From positions 1 to 24,090 of the forward strand of contig CAZBGL010000151.1 in the NCBI GenBank assembly GCA_964491375.1: a DNA stretch of 24,090 nucleotides, given 5' to 3'. Every line of letters begins with the position of its first letter. Positions within the stretch are counted from its first letter, which is position 1. This document shows, one piece after another, positions 6,999 to 14,793 of the stretch. The position numbers were made by a program, and so were the translations under genes. This DNA is from CAZBGL01 sp964491375 (GTDB lineage Bacteria > Desulfobacterota > Deferrisomatia > Deferrisomatales > Deferrisomataceae). Under the pieces are notes generated by a model, which had not been told where the DNA came from, made no database searches, and saw only the letters and a list, made by a program, of their open reading frames with translations.

Positions 6999-8195
6999 AT
7001 GCCCGAACGCCGCAGGCCGAATCCGTGCACCTTCCGCCGTCCTCTACCCTCCCTGGACGCAGTGGAACGCCGTTTGGACCGGCTCGAGGCGCGATACGGG
7101 GACCGGGGAGGGGACCTGGACGACCTGCTGAGACGCAGGGGGATCTCCCGCCGCGACTTCCTCAAGTGGACCTCGTGCATGACCGCGGCCCTGTGCCTGC
7201 CGCCGGCGTTCGAGCGGTCGGTGGCGCGCGCCGCGGCCCTGGCCCCCCGGGTGCCGGTGGTGTGGATGCACTTCCAGGAGTGCACCGGGTGCACCGAGAG
7301 CCTGCTCCGGTCGGCCTATCCCGGGGTGTCCGAGCTCATCCTGGAGTACCTCTCCCTGGACTACCACGAGACGATCATGGCGCCTTCGGGCGAGGCCGCC
7401 GAGAAGAGCCTGGAGGACACCATCGAGAAGTACCGGGGCGAGTACCTCTGCGTCATGGAGGGCTCCATCCCCACCAAGATGGGGGGCAAGTACCTGATGA
7501 TCGGGGGGAAGACGGGCCTGGAGCTGGGCCGCAAGGTGGCGGCCGGCGCCAAGGCCGTGATCGCGGTGGGGCACTGCGCCTCGTGGGGCGGGCCCCAGTC
7601 GTCGGCGCCCAACCCCACCGGCGCCCAGCCGGTGCACAAGGCGTTGGGCATCCGCACCATCCGGATCCCGGGGTGCCCGTACAACGGGGTCAACCTGGTG
7701 GGGACGGTGCTGAACCTCCTGCTCACCGGCGAGGTGCCGGCCCTGGTGGACGGACGGCCGGCCTGGGCCTACGCCAAGCGGATCCACGACACCTGTCCCC
7801 GCCGGGCCCATTTCGACGCGGGCGAGTTCGTGGAGCGGTGGGGCGACGAGGGAGCCAAGAAGGGCTTTTGCCTCTACAAGGTGGGGTGCAAGGGGCCCTA
7901 CACCTGGAACAACTGCAACGAGATCCAGTGGAACGAGGCCGCGAGCTTCCCGATCCGGGCCGGCCACGGGTGCATCGGCTGCAGCGAGGACGCCTTCTGG
8001 GACCAGATGGCCCCCCTGGAGAAGCCGCTGGCCGAGGGCGGCATCGACATCCCGTTCGCCAAGGGCATCGAGGGGTCCGTGGACCAAGTGGGCTGGACCC
8101 TCATCGGCGCCACGGCGGTGGGGGTGGCCGCCCACGCGGTGTACAGCGGTTTCATGAAGAAGGCCCAGGATTCCCAGAAGGACGCGGACGAGTAG
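6999..8195 (+). CDS. hyaA: [NiFe] hydrogenase 1 small subunit, Tat-exported, membrane-anchored
   Basis: A 398-residue electron-transfer subunit of a group 1 respiratory uptake hydrogenase. Tat motif SRRDFLK is at 50-56, after an unusually long n-region of about 50 residues. Proximal [4Fe-4S] ligands are C95 and C98 (ECTGC), C193 (GHCASWGG) and C226 (PGCPYNG). Distal cluster: H263, C266, C291, C297. Medial [3Fe-4S]: C306, C325, C328. Position 97 is Gly, so the extra Cys of the oxygen-tolerant MBH/Hyd-1 type is absent. A hydrophobic segment at about 364-384 anchors it in the membrane. AAAGGAGG at 6985-6992 supports the ATG. First gene of a small-large-cytochrome b operon. Symbol by family; subgroup within group 1 not resolved. 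Confidence 0.93.
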   Translation: MPERRRPNPCTFRRPLPSLDAVERRLDRLEARYGDRGGDLDDLLRRRGISRRDFLKWTSCMTAALCLPPAFERSVARAAALAPRVPVVWMHFQECTGCTESLLRSAYPGVSELILEYLSLDYHETIMAPSGEAAEKSLEDTIEKYRGEYLCVMEGSIPTKMGGKYLMIGGKTGLELGRKVAAGAKAVIAVGHCASWGGPQSSAPNPTGAQPVHKALGIRTIRIPGCPYNGVNLVGTVLNLLLTGEVPALVDGRPAWAYAKRIHDTCPRRAHFDAGEFVERWGDEGAKKGFCLYKVGCKGPYTWNNCNEIQWNEAASFPIRAGHGCIGCSEDAFWDQMAPLEKPLAEGGIDIPFAKGIEGSVDQVGWTLIGATAVGVAAHAVYSGFMKKAQDSQKDADE

Positions 8196-8205
8196 GAGGG
8201 AGGCC

Positions 8206-9882
8206 ATGGCCCGGAAGATCATCGACCCCATCACCCGCATCGAGGGGCATCTGCGGATCGAGGTGGAGCTGGACGGCAACCGCGTGGTGGACGCCTGGAG
8301 TTCGGGAATGATGTTCCGGGGGATCGAGACGATCCTCCGCCACCGGGACCCCCGGGACGCCCCGCTGCTCACCCAGCGGATCTGCGGGGTGTGCACCCAC
8401 GTCCACTACGACGCGTCCATCTGGGCGGTGGAGAACGCCTTGCAGATCAAACCCCCGCCGGCCGCGCGCATCGTGCGCAACCTGCTCCTGGGCACCCAGC
8501 TCGTGCAGGACCACATCATCCACTTCTACCACCTGCACGGGCTCGACTGGGTGGACATCGTGTCGGCCCTGAGCGCCGACCCCAGGAAGGCCCAAGACTT
8601 GGCCCACGAGTTCGCGGACGACCCCTGGAACGCCGACTCGAAGCACCTGGCCGCCGTGCAGGCCCGCCTCCAGGCGTTCGTGAAGAGCGGCCAGCTCGGG
8701 CCCTTTGCCAACGGGTACTGGGGGAACCCGTCGTACCGGCTCCCGCCCGAGGCCAATCTGCTCATCGCCTCCCACTACCTGGACGCCCTGGAGGTCCAGC
8801 GGCTCGGCGGCCAGGTGCTGGCGATCCTGGGCGGAAAGGAGCCCCACACCCAGACCCTGGTGGTGGGCGGGGTGACCTGCGTGGAGGACCTGCTCAACCC
8901 CAAGCGGATCGGCGACGTGCTGTTCCGGATCCGAAAGCTCGCGGAGTTCGTGCGGCGGGCCTACATTCCCGACGTGCTCCTGGCCGGCACGTTCTACGCC
9001 GAGGAGGGGCTCAAGGGGTACGGGGCCGGCCTGAAGAACTACCTGGCCTACGGGGCCTATCCGTTGTCGGACGACCTGGACCGGAACAACCTCTTCATGC
9101 CCCACGGCGTGATCCTGGACCGGGACCTGTCCAAGGTCTACGACCTCGACCCCTCGAAGATCACCGAGTACGTGACCCACTCGTGGTACCGGTACCCGGA
9201 CGAGTCCAAGGGGATCCCGCCGTCCCAGGGCATCACCGACGTGCAGTACACCGGCCTCAAGCCCGACGGCCACGTGGACGGCGACGGCAAGTACTCGTGG
9301 CTCAAGGCCCCGCGCTACGACGACCGGCCCATGGAGGTGGGGCCGCTGGCCCGGGTGCTCGTGGCGTACGCCCGGGGCGTGCCCGAGGTGAAGGCCCTGG
9401 TGGACGGAACCCTCAAACGGCTCGGCGCGCCGGCCACGATCCTGTTCTCGACCCTGGGCCGCACCGCCGCCCGGGCCCTGGAGACCCAGTGGATGGCCGA
9501 CACCCTGCCCAAGTGGGTGGAGGAACTGGTGGCCGTGCTCAAGACCGACCAGCGCACGTTCACCCCCTACACCATGCCCAAGGAGGCGGTGGGGTTCGGG
9601 CTCACCGAGGCCCCGCGGGGGGCCCTGGGCCACTGGATCCGGATCGAGAACGGCCGCATCGCCAACTACCAGTGCGTGGTGCCGAGCACCTGGAACGCGG
9701 GTCCGCGCGACGCCAAGGGCAACCGGGGCGCGTACGAGGAGAGCCTGGTGGGCCTGGAACTGGCCGACCCGGACCAGCCCCTGGAGATCGTTCGCACCAT
9801 CCACTCGTTCGACCCGTGCATCGCCTGCGCCGTGCACGTGATCCGGCCCTCGGGCGAGACCCGGGTGTACCGGGTGATCTGA
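8206..9882 (+). CDS. hyaB: [NiFe] hydrogenase 1 large subunit
   Basis: A 558-residue catalytic subunit carrying the NiFe(CN)2CO centre that splits H2. The N-terminal motif TRIEGH is at 10-15. Ligand pair L1 is C60/C63 in RICGVCTHVH. Pair L2 is C538/C541 in DPCIACAVH, followed by a 14-residue tail after H544 that the maturation protease must remove once Ni is inserted. It has no signal of its own and should be exported with the Tat-bearing small subunit. It follows the small subunit by 10 bp with a GGGAGG site. The protease is presumably the product at 10709-11224; hyp genes are not in the window. Confidence 0.95.
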   Translation: MARKIIDPITRIEGHLRIEVELDGNRVVDAWSSGMMFRGIETILRHRDPRDAPLLTQRICGVCTHVHYDASIWAVENALQIKPPPAARIVRNLLLGTQLVQDHIIHFYHLHGLDWVDIVSALSADPRKAQDLAHEFADDPWNADSKHLAAVQARLQAFVKSGQLGPFANGYWGNPSYRLPPEANLLIASHYLDALEVQRLGGQVLAILGGKEPHTQTLVVGGVTCVEDLLNPKRIGDVLFRIRKLAEFVRRAYIPDVLLAGTFYAEEGLKGYGAGLKNYLAYGAYPLSDDLDRNNLFMPHGVILDRDLSKVYDLDPSKITEYVTHSWYRYPDESKGIPPSQGITDVQYTGLKPDGHVDGDGKYSWLKAPRYDDRPMEVGPLARVLVAYARGVPEVKALVDGTLKRLGAPATILFSTLGRTAARALETQWMADTLPKWVEELVAVLKTDQRTFTPYTMPKEAVGFGLTEAPRGALGHWIRIENGRIANYQCVVPSTWNAGPRDAKGNRGAYEESLVGLELADPDQPLEIVRTIHSFDPCIACAVHVIRPSGETRVYRVI

Positions 9883-9894
9883 GGGAGGTGGGCC

Positions 9895-10587
9895 ATGATC
9901 CGGCGGGTAAGACGCATGACCGTGATGATGCGGGTGATGCACTGGCTGCTGGCCCTGTCCATCGCCGTGTGCTTCGTCACGGGCCTGTACATCGGCATCC
10001 CGGGCTGGTTCCGGCCGGCCCCCACGAACGCCTCCGACGTGATGGTCATGGGGAACATCCGGTTCCTCCACTTCGTGTTCGCCATGCTCGTGGACGTGGC
10101 GTTCCTGGTGTGGTTCTACCTGTTCTTCTTCTCCCGGTCCGAACCGTTCATCCGGAACCTCCTGCCCGTGGGCAAGCGGCTCCGCCAGGCCGGGCAGATG
10201 CTGTGCCACTACTTCACCCTGAGGAACAAGCCGTCCACCCGGGAGCCCCACATCGACCCGCTCAACGCCTACGGGTTCCTCCTGATCCACTTCCTGGTGC
10301 TCGTCCAGATGGTCACCGGGTTCGCGCTGATGCGGCCCACCTTCAGCCACGCCAACGCCTCGTTTCCCCTGTGGCTGTGGATCCTGGGGGTGAGCGAGAA
10401 GATCTCGGTGGGGATCTTCGGGTCCGTGGTGGCCGTGCGCGAGGTGCACCATCTGGCCGCGTTCGTGATCGTGGCCCTGGCCATCGTGCACATCTACCTC
10501 CAGGTGTGGCGCGAGGTGGTGTGGAAGGAGAGCCACCTTCCGGCCGTGGTGGGCGGGTACAAGTACCTGGAGGACGACACGGCCTGA
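9895..10587 (+). CDS. hyaC: [NiFe] hydrogenase 1 cytochrome b subunit
   Basis: A 230-residue integral membrane diheme cytochrome b of the HyaC/HupC family. It takes electrons from the small subunit and reduces the quinone pool. Four hydrophobic segments are visible (about 17-37, 57-80, 126-146, 180-203). Candidate heme ligands are H16, H59, H185/H186 and H199, with the last helix carrying HH...H as in the family. The C-terminus ends GGYKYLEDD, a family-typical tail. It starts 12 bp after the large subunit behind GGGAGGTG and is followed 22 bp later by a strong intrinsic terminator. Confidence 0.92.
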   Translation: MIRRVRRMTVMMRVMHWLLALSIAVCFVTGLYIGIPGWFRPAPTNASDVMVMGNIRFLHFVFAMLVDVAFLVWFYLFFFSRSEPFIRNLLPVGKRLRQAGQMLCHYFTLRNKPSTREPHIDPLNAYGFLLIHFLVLVQMVTGFALMRPTFSHANASFPLWLWILGVSEKISVGIFGSVVAVREVHHLAAFVIVALAIVHIYLQVWREVVWKESHLPAVVGGYKYLEDDTA

Positions 10588-10609
10588 GACCGGGCCGAAG
10601 CGGCGGCGC

Positions 10610-10646
10610 GCGGCCTCCCCGGCACGGCCGGGGAGGCCGCTTTTTT
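10610..10646 (+). terminator. Intrinsic terminator between cytochrome b and protease genes of hydrogenase 1
   Basis: Perfect 14-bp stem GCGGCCTCCCCGGC (10610-10623) / GCCGGGGAGGCCGC (10627-10640), a 3-nt loop and six T residues. It is the clearest terminator in the window and separates the structural genes from the maturation protease. Confidence 0.93.
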
Positions 10647-10708
10647 GACGGAACCCGGCCCGTGGGGGAAGCGACGTTCGTCGGTCGGCCCCTGGGGAGG
10701 AACACATC

Positions 10709-11224
10709 GTGGAGTTCCCTGAGGTGGTTCAGCGCAAGCACCGCACCCTGGTGCTGGCCCTGGGCAGCGCCATCATGGGCGACGACGGCGCCGGCCGGGC
10801 CGCACTGGAGCTCCTGCGCACCGGGTACGCCCTGCCCGACACCGTGGACCTGGTGGACGGGGGGGTGTTGGGGTTGGGGCTCCTGGACGCCCTGGACGGG
10901 TATCCCCGGGTCCTGGTGCTGGACTGCGTGACGGCGGGCGAGCCCCCGGGAACCGTTGTGCGCCTCGACGGCGAGGCGGTTCCGGCCGCGTTCACGCGGC
11001 CGATCTCCCCCCACCAGACCGGCCTTTCCGACGTGCTGGCCACCCTGGGCCTGCTCGGCCGTGCCCCGGAGCACCTGACCGTGATCGGGGTGGAACCCGG
11101 GCGCATCGAACTGGGCCTGGAGCTCTCCGACCCCGTCCAAGCGGCCCTTCCCCGCATGGCGCGGGCCGCCGCCGACGTGCTCACCGAGTGGGGGCTTCGC
11201 GTGCGGCCCCGGCGCACGGGATGA
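10709..11224 (+). CDS. hyaD: [NiFe] hydrogenase 1 maturation endopeptidase
   Basis: A 171-residue HyaD/HycI-family protease (peptidase M52) that cleaves the C-terminal extension of a nickel-loaded large subunit. It has the family layout LxLGSxxMGDDGAG (acidic residue D26), D72 in LVLDCV and H102 in SPHQTGL, matching the three nickel-sensing positions. The usual GN before the acidic motif is GS here. The GTG start at 10709 is supported by GGGGAGG at 10694-10700. It lies beyond the intrinsic terminator that follows the cytochrome gene, so it needs read-through or its own promoter. Hydrogenase 1 is the probable substrate by position. Confidence 0.9.
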   Translation: MEFPEVVQRKHRTLVLALGSAIMGDDGAGRAALELLRTGYALPDTVDLVDGGVLGLGLLDALDGYPRVLVLDCVTAGEPPGTVVRLDGEAVPAAFTRPISPHQTGLSDVLATLGLLGRAPEHLTVIGVEPGRIELGLELSDPVQAALPRMARAAADVLTEWGLRVRPRRTG

Positions 11225-11269
11225 TCCCACGCACCGAGACCACGCCTCTACGGATCCGGGCGCTCCTTT

Positions 11270-11278
11270 TGGTATAGT
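11270..11278 (+). promoter_or_regulatory. Possible extended -10 promoter before regulator 2
   Basis: TGGTATAGT is a close extended -10 match (TGN-TATAAT). No good -35 is seen. It would give a leader of about 280 nt before the regulator at 11562, a leader that also contains a sigma-54-like site and a degraded repeat copy. Confidence 0.35.
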
Positions 11279-11387
11279 GACCGGCTCCTGCCGCCCGGAG
11301 CCCCGGCAGACTCGCCCGGGCCCACCCCCTCGGCTTCGCAAAGGAACGGCCCGTGCGTCTAGAACGCCGGGATGCGTTGGCCGGTGG

Positions 11388-11437
11388 GTGCCGCTCGGAG
11401 GCCGTTGGCAGATGTGAGGTGCCGACGCCGCTCGCGG
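11388..11437 (-). repeat. Degraded copy (D) of the dispersed intergenic repeat
   Basis: Blocks GCCGCTCGGAGGC, GCAGATGTG and GCCGCTCGCG occur in the same order as in the reverse complement of copy A (178-332), with short insertions between them. It lies in the 337-bp gap between the hydrogenase 1 protease and regulator 2. Homology is partial and could be overstated by the high GC content. Confidence 0.35.
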
Positions 11438-11460
11438 AGGGCGGCACCGACGTGCGGGCC

Positions 11461-11477
11461 TGGCCGGCCTCTTGCCG
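11461..11477 (+). promoter_or_regulatory. Possible sigma-54 promoter of regulator 2 / hydrogenase 3 operon
   Basis: TGGCCGGCCTCTTGCC has the TGG...TTGC blocks with exact GG-N10-GC spacing, but the middle (CCG instead of CACG) is off consensus. It lies about 85 bp before the regulator ATG. If real, the regulator may control its own operon. In DNA this GC-rich such a match can arise by chance. Confidence 0.35.
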
Positions 11478-11561
11478 TTCCCCCCGTTAGGGAGGACGGG
11501 GACGGGCGGAAAAGGGGGAACATGCTCCTTTTCATCCCTTCCCGCTGCCGGAGCGCGCTCC

Positions 11562-12923
11562 ATGAGCCGAGGATGGATCCTGATCTGCGACGCGGACGAG
11601 CACGCGCGCCAGGTACTCTGGGAGGCCCTGAGCGCCCGGGGCCATCGGGTGGAGGCCGTGGACTCCGGGGCCGCCCTGGTGGAGGCGCTCGAACACCGAC
11701 GCGGCGGCCGGGTGGACCTGGTGCTCCTGGACGCGGACGAGCCGGGGCCGGACGGACTCGGGACGCTGCGCAGGGTGCGTTCCGGCTGGCCGGACGTGCC
11801 GGTGGTGATGATGAGCGGGTTCGCCACGGTGAAGGGGGCGGTGGCGGCCTTGAAGCTCGGGGCTGCGGACTTTCTGCTGAAGCCGGTCGACCTCGACGAC
11901 CTGGCCCAGCGGGTGGAACTGTGGGTGGAGCGGAGCCGGCTGGCCCGGGAGACCCGCGCCCTCCGGGAGGAGATCCGCAGCCGGACCCATCCCGAACGGG
12001 TGGTGTGCGCGAGCGCGTCGTTCCGGCGGGTGATCGAGATGGCCAGGCGGGTGGCGGCGAGCGACGTGAGCGTGCTCATCCAGGGCGAGAGCGGCACCGG
12101 CAAGGAACGGATCGCCTCGATCATCCACCACGCGAGCGCCCGGAGGGACCGCCGGTTCCTCAAGGTCAACTGCGCGGCCCTCACCGATACCCTGCTCGAA
12201 AGCCAGTTGTTCGGGCACGTGAAGGGGGCGTTCACCGGGGCCACGTCCACGCGGCGCGGCCTCCTGGAGGAGGCCGACGGCGGGACCCTCTTCCTGGACG
12301 AGATCGGCGAGATGAGTCCGGCCCTCCAGGCCAAGCTCCTCAGGGTGCTCCAGGAAAGGGAGTTCATCCCGGTGGGTTCGACCCGGGTGCGCACGGTGGA
12401 CGTCCGGTTCGTGGCCGCCACCAACCGGGACCTGGAGGCCGAGGTGGCGGCCGGGCGGTTCCGCGAGGACCTGTTCTTCCGGCTCACCGTGGCCGTGCTG
12501 GAGGTGCCGCCCCTCAGGGAACGGCCCGAGGACCTGGAGCCCCTGGTGGCGTACTTCCTGTCCAGACACGGGGCCGAGGGCCAGACCGTGGACGACCGGG
12601 CCATGGAGTGCCTGAAGCGGTATTCCTGGCCGGGCAACGTGCGCGAGTTGGAGAACGTCGTCACCATGGCGGCGGTGCTCGCCGGTGGGGACACGATCAC
12701 GGTCGAGCACCTTCCTCCCAAGCTGACCCGTCCCGGTCGCGCGGCAGCTCCCCCGGAGGACGACGGTTTGTTGCCCCTGGCCGAGGTGGAGGCGCGGCAC
12801 ATCGAACGGGTACTCCGGGAGACCGGGTACCACAAGGTCAACGCGGCCCGGATCCTGGGGATCTCCCGCACCACCCTGGACCGGAAGATCGCCCGCTACG
12901 GCCTGCGGAGGACCGATGCCTGA
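11562..12923 (+). CDS. Sigma-54-dependent response regulator 2 (NtrC/HupR/HoxA type)
   Basis: A 453-residue activator. The receiver (1-125) has acidic residues D10 and D12 with Ala between them, phospho-acceptor D58 in LVLLDAD, S85 and K107. The AAA+ domain has Walker A GESGTGKE at 175-182, an intact sigma-54 loop GAFTGA at 222-227, and Walker B GGTLFLDE. The C-terminal Fis-type helix-turn-helix is YHKVNAARILGISRTTLDRKI. ATG 11562 places the receiver at the N-terminus. Its last 8 nt overlap the start of the HydBG gene, so it is translationally coupled to hydrogenase 3. That makes it a likely hydrogenase regulator like HupR/HoxA, acting on this operon and perhaps on hydrogenase 2. No partner kinase is nearby. 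Confidence 0.9.
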   Translation: MSRGWILICDADEHARQVLWEALSARGHRVEAVDSGAALVEALEHRRGGRVDLVLLDADEPGPDGLGTLRRVRSGWPDVPVVMMSGFATVKGAVAALKLGAADFLLKPVDLDDLAQRVELWVERSRLARETRALREEIRSRTHPERVVCASASFRRVIEMARRVAASDVSVLIQGESGTGKERIASIIHHASARRDRRFLKVNCAALTDTLLESQLFGHVKGAFTGATSTRRGLLEEADGGTLFLDEIGEMSPALQAKLLRVLQEREFIPVGSTRVRTVDVRFVAATNRDLEAEVAAGRFREDLFFRLTVAVLEVPPLRERPEDLEPLVAYFLSRHGAEGQTVDDRAMECLKRYSWPGNVRELENVVTMAAVLAGGDTITVEHLPPKLTRPGRAAAPPEDDGLLPLAEVEARHIERVLRETGYHKVNAARILGISRTTLDRKIARYGLRRTDA

Positions 12924-14793
12924 GGGGGGCCACGACGTCCGGTGCCTGTGGATCGCGGCCACCGAGGTGGACATCCACCGGTTCGTGCGGGCCCTGACGT
13001 CGGCCTACGAGGTGGTGGGGGCCAGGGAGAGACGGGGCCGGCTCACCCTGGACCGTATCGGCGACCCCTCGGACCTGTGCCTCGACTACCCGCCCCGGGT
13101 GCATTCCCCCAAGAAGTTCCTGTTCCCCAACTGGGAGAAGCTGTTCCGATTCCGCCTCCAGGGAACCGTGCGACTCGAGGCCGAGCACGCCGCACCGCCC
13201 CGGGTCCTGTTCGGACTCCACCCGTGCGACCTCCACGCCGTGCGCATCCTGGACGACTGCCTGTTCGACGGCCAGCCGGACAGCGCGTACCGGGCCAAGC
13301 GGGAGGCGTCGGTGCTGGTGGGAGTGGACTGCGAGCCGGACGAGCACTGTTTCTGCACCAGCCTGGGCACGGACCGCGCCGCCTCGGGGTTCGACCTGTT
13401 CCTCCACCGGGACGGCGATCGGTTCCTGGTCCAGGTGGGCTCAGGCCGGGGGCGGGCCCTCCTGGAGCGGTTTGCGCCCCAGTGGCTCGCCCGGCCCGCC
13501 GAGGACCCGCTGCCCCTCCAGCCCAAGCGCACGCGCAAACGGCTCGTTCGGGCCCCCGAGGTGCTGGCCTCGGTGCTCGAGGACGGATACGACGACCCGA
13601 TCTGGGAGGAGATCGGGGAGCGGTGCCTGGGGTGCGGCACGTGCACCCTGCTGTGTCCTTCGTGTTACTGCTTCACCGTGGAGGACCGGCTGCAACTGGA
13701 CCTCGCGGGCGGCGAGCGCGTGCGCGTGTGGGACTCGTGCCAGTTCGACCAGTTCACCCAACTTTCGGGCGGGGGGGAGGCCCGGGCCAACCAGGCCGAC
13801 CGCCAGCGGCACCGGTTCTTCCGGAAGTATAAGTACCTGTGGGACAAGTACCGCCGCACGGCTTGCGTGGGATGCGGCCGGTGCAGCCGGGAGTGCCTGG
13901 CCCGGATCGACCCGGTGGAGGTGCTCAACCGGTTGGTGGAGGAGCGGGAGGCCCGGGCACGCACCCCGCGGCCGCCGGGGGGGGAGTACCGCCCCGAACT
14001 GGCGGAACTGGTGGCCGCCGAGCCCCTGGCGCCGGGGGTGCGGCGGCTCAAGCTCCGGCTTTCCCGGCCCGTGTCCTTCGTGCCGGGGGCGTTCCTGACG
14101 GTGTCCGTGTTCGGACTCGGGGAGGCCCCGTTCACCATCGCGTCGGCCCCGGACGGCGGCCGGCACGTGGAACTGGCGGTGGCGGCCCAGGGGGCGCTCA
14201 CCCGCGCGCTCCACCGCCTCGAGACCGGAAACGTGGTGGGGGTGCGGGGGCCCTTCGGCACGGGTTATCCCCTGGACGAGATGGCCGGCCGAGACGTGCT
14301 CCTGGTCGCCGGGGGGCTGGGCATCGTGATCCTCCGGTCCCTGCTGCTCACCCTGGTGGGGCAGCGCCGGGCGTACGGCCGGATCGTGCTCCTGTACGGC
14401 GCCCGGAACCCCGACGCCCTCCTGTTCCGGGACGACCTGCGGCAGTGGCTCGACGGGGGGCTCGTGGACGTGCGGCTCATCGTGGAGGAGCCCGGATCCG
14501 CGTGGACCGGCCCCCGGGGGAACGTGGTGCGCCTGTTTCGCCGGCTCGACCTGGACCCGAGACGCACCGTGGCGGCCGTGTCCGGCCCCCCCGACATGTA
14601 CCGGTTCACGACCCCCCTGCTGGCCGAGCTCGGCATCGGACCCCACCGGATCTTTCTGAACCTGGAGCGGCGGATGAAGTGCGGCCTGGGCAAGTGCGGC
14701 AAGTGCCGGATCGACGACCTGTGCGTGTGCGAGCAGGGCCCGGTGCTCCGGTACGACCGGGTCCAGGAGCTCAGAGAGGCGGTGGAACGGTGA
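12916..14793 (+). CDS. Fused HydB-HydG: Fe-S and FAD/NAD(P)-binding subunit of group 3b-like hydrogenase
   Basis: A 625-residue cytoplasmic protein joining two subunits that are usually separate. Residues 1-345 resemble HydB (sulfhydrogenase beta / AsrA-like), with ferredoxin motifs C237-C240-C243-C247 and C317-C320-C323-C327. Residues about 358-625 resemble HydG (gamma / AsrB-like): an FAD-binding barrel with APFTIAS near 404-410, a nucleotide-binding GGLGIVILRSLL at 466-477 (the usual Pro is Ile), and a C-terminal [2Fe-2S] site with C589, C594, C597 and C605 (C603 also nearby). It would pass electrons between NAD(P)H and the small subunit. The ATG overlaps the regulator stop by 8 nt; its own stop overlaps the next start. 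No internal stop or start suggests two genes, so the fusion looks genuine. Confidence 0.88.
   Translation: MPEGGHDVRCLWIAATEVDIHRFVRALTSAYEVVGARERRGRLTLDRIGDPSDLCLDYPPRVHSPKKFLFPNWEKLFRFRLQGTVRLEAEHAAPPRVLFGLHPCDLHAVRILDDCLFDGQPDSAYRAKREASVLVGVDCEPDEHCFCTSLGTDRAASGFDLFLHRDGDRFLVQVGSGRGRALLERFAPQWLARPAEDPLPLQPKRTRKRLVRAPEVLASVLEDGYDDPIWEEIGERCLGCGTCTLLCPSCYCFTVEDRLQLDLAGGERVRVWDSCQFDQFTQLSGGGEARANQADRQRHRFFRKYKYLWDKYRRTACVGCGRCSRECLARIDPVEVLNRLVEEREARARTPRPPGGEYRPELAELVAAEPLAPGVRRLKLRLSRPVSFVPGAFLTVSVFGLGEAPFTIASAPDGGRHVELAVAAQGALTRALHRLETGNVVGVRGPFGTGYPLDEMAGRDVLLVAGGLGIVILRSLLLTLVGQRRAYGRIVLLYGARNPDALLFRDDLRQWLDGGLVDVRLIVEEPGSAWTGPRGNVVRLFRRLDLDPRRTVAAVSGPPDMYRFTTPLLAELGIGPHRIFLNLERRMKCGLGKCGKCRIDDLCVCEQGPVLRYDRVQELREAVER

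Noticed and set aside
7261..7300. Oxygen-tolerant (six-Cys proximal cluster) type for hydrogenase 1
   Set aside because: The motif is CTGC with Gly at the extra-Cys position and no matching second extra Cys, so it is the standard four-Cys type.
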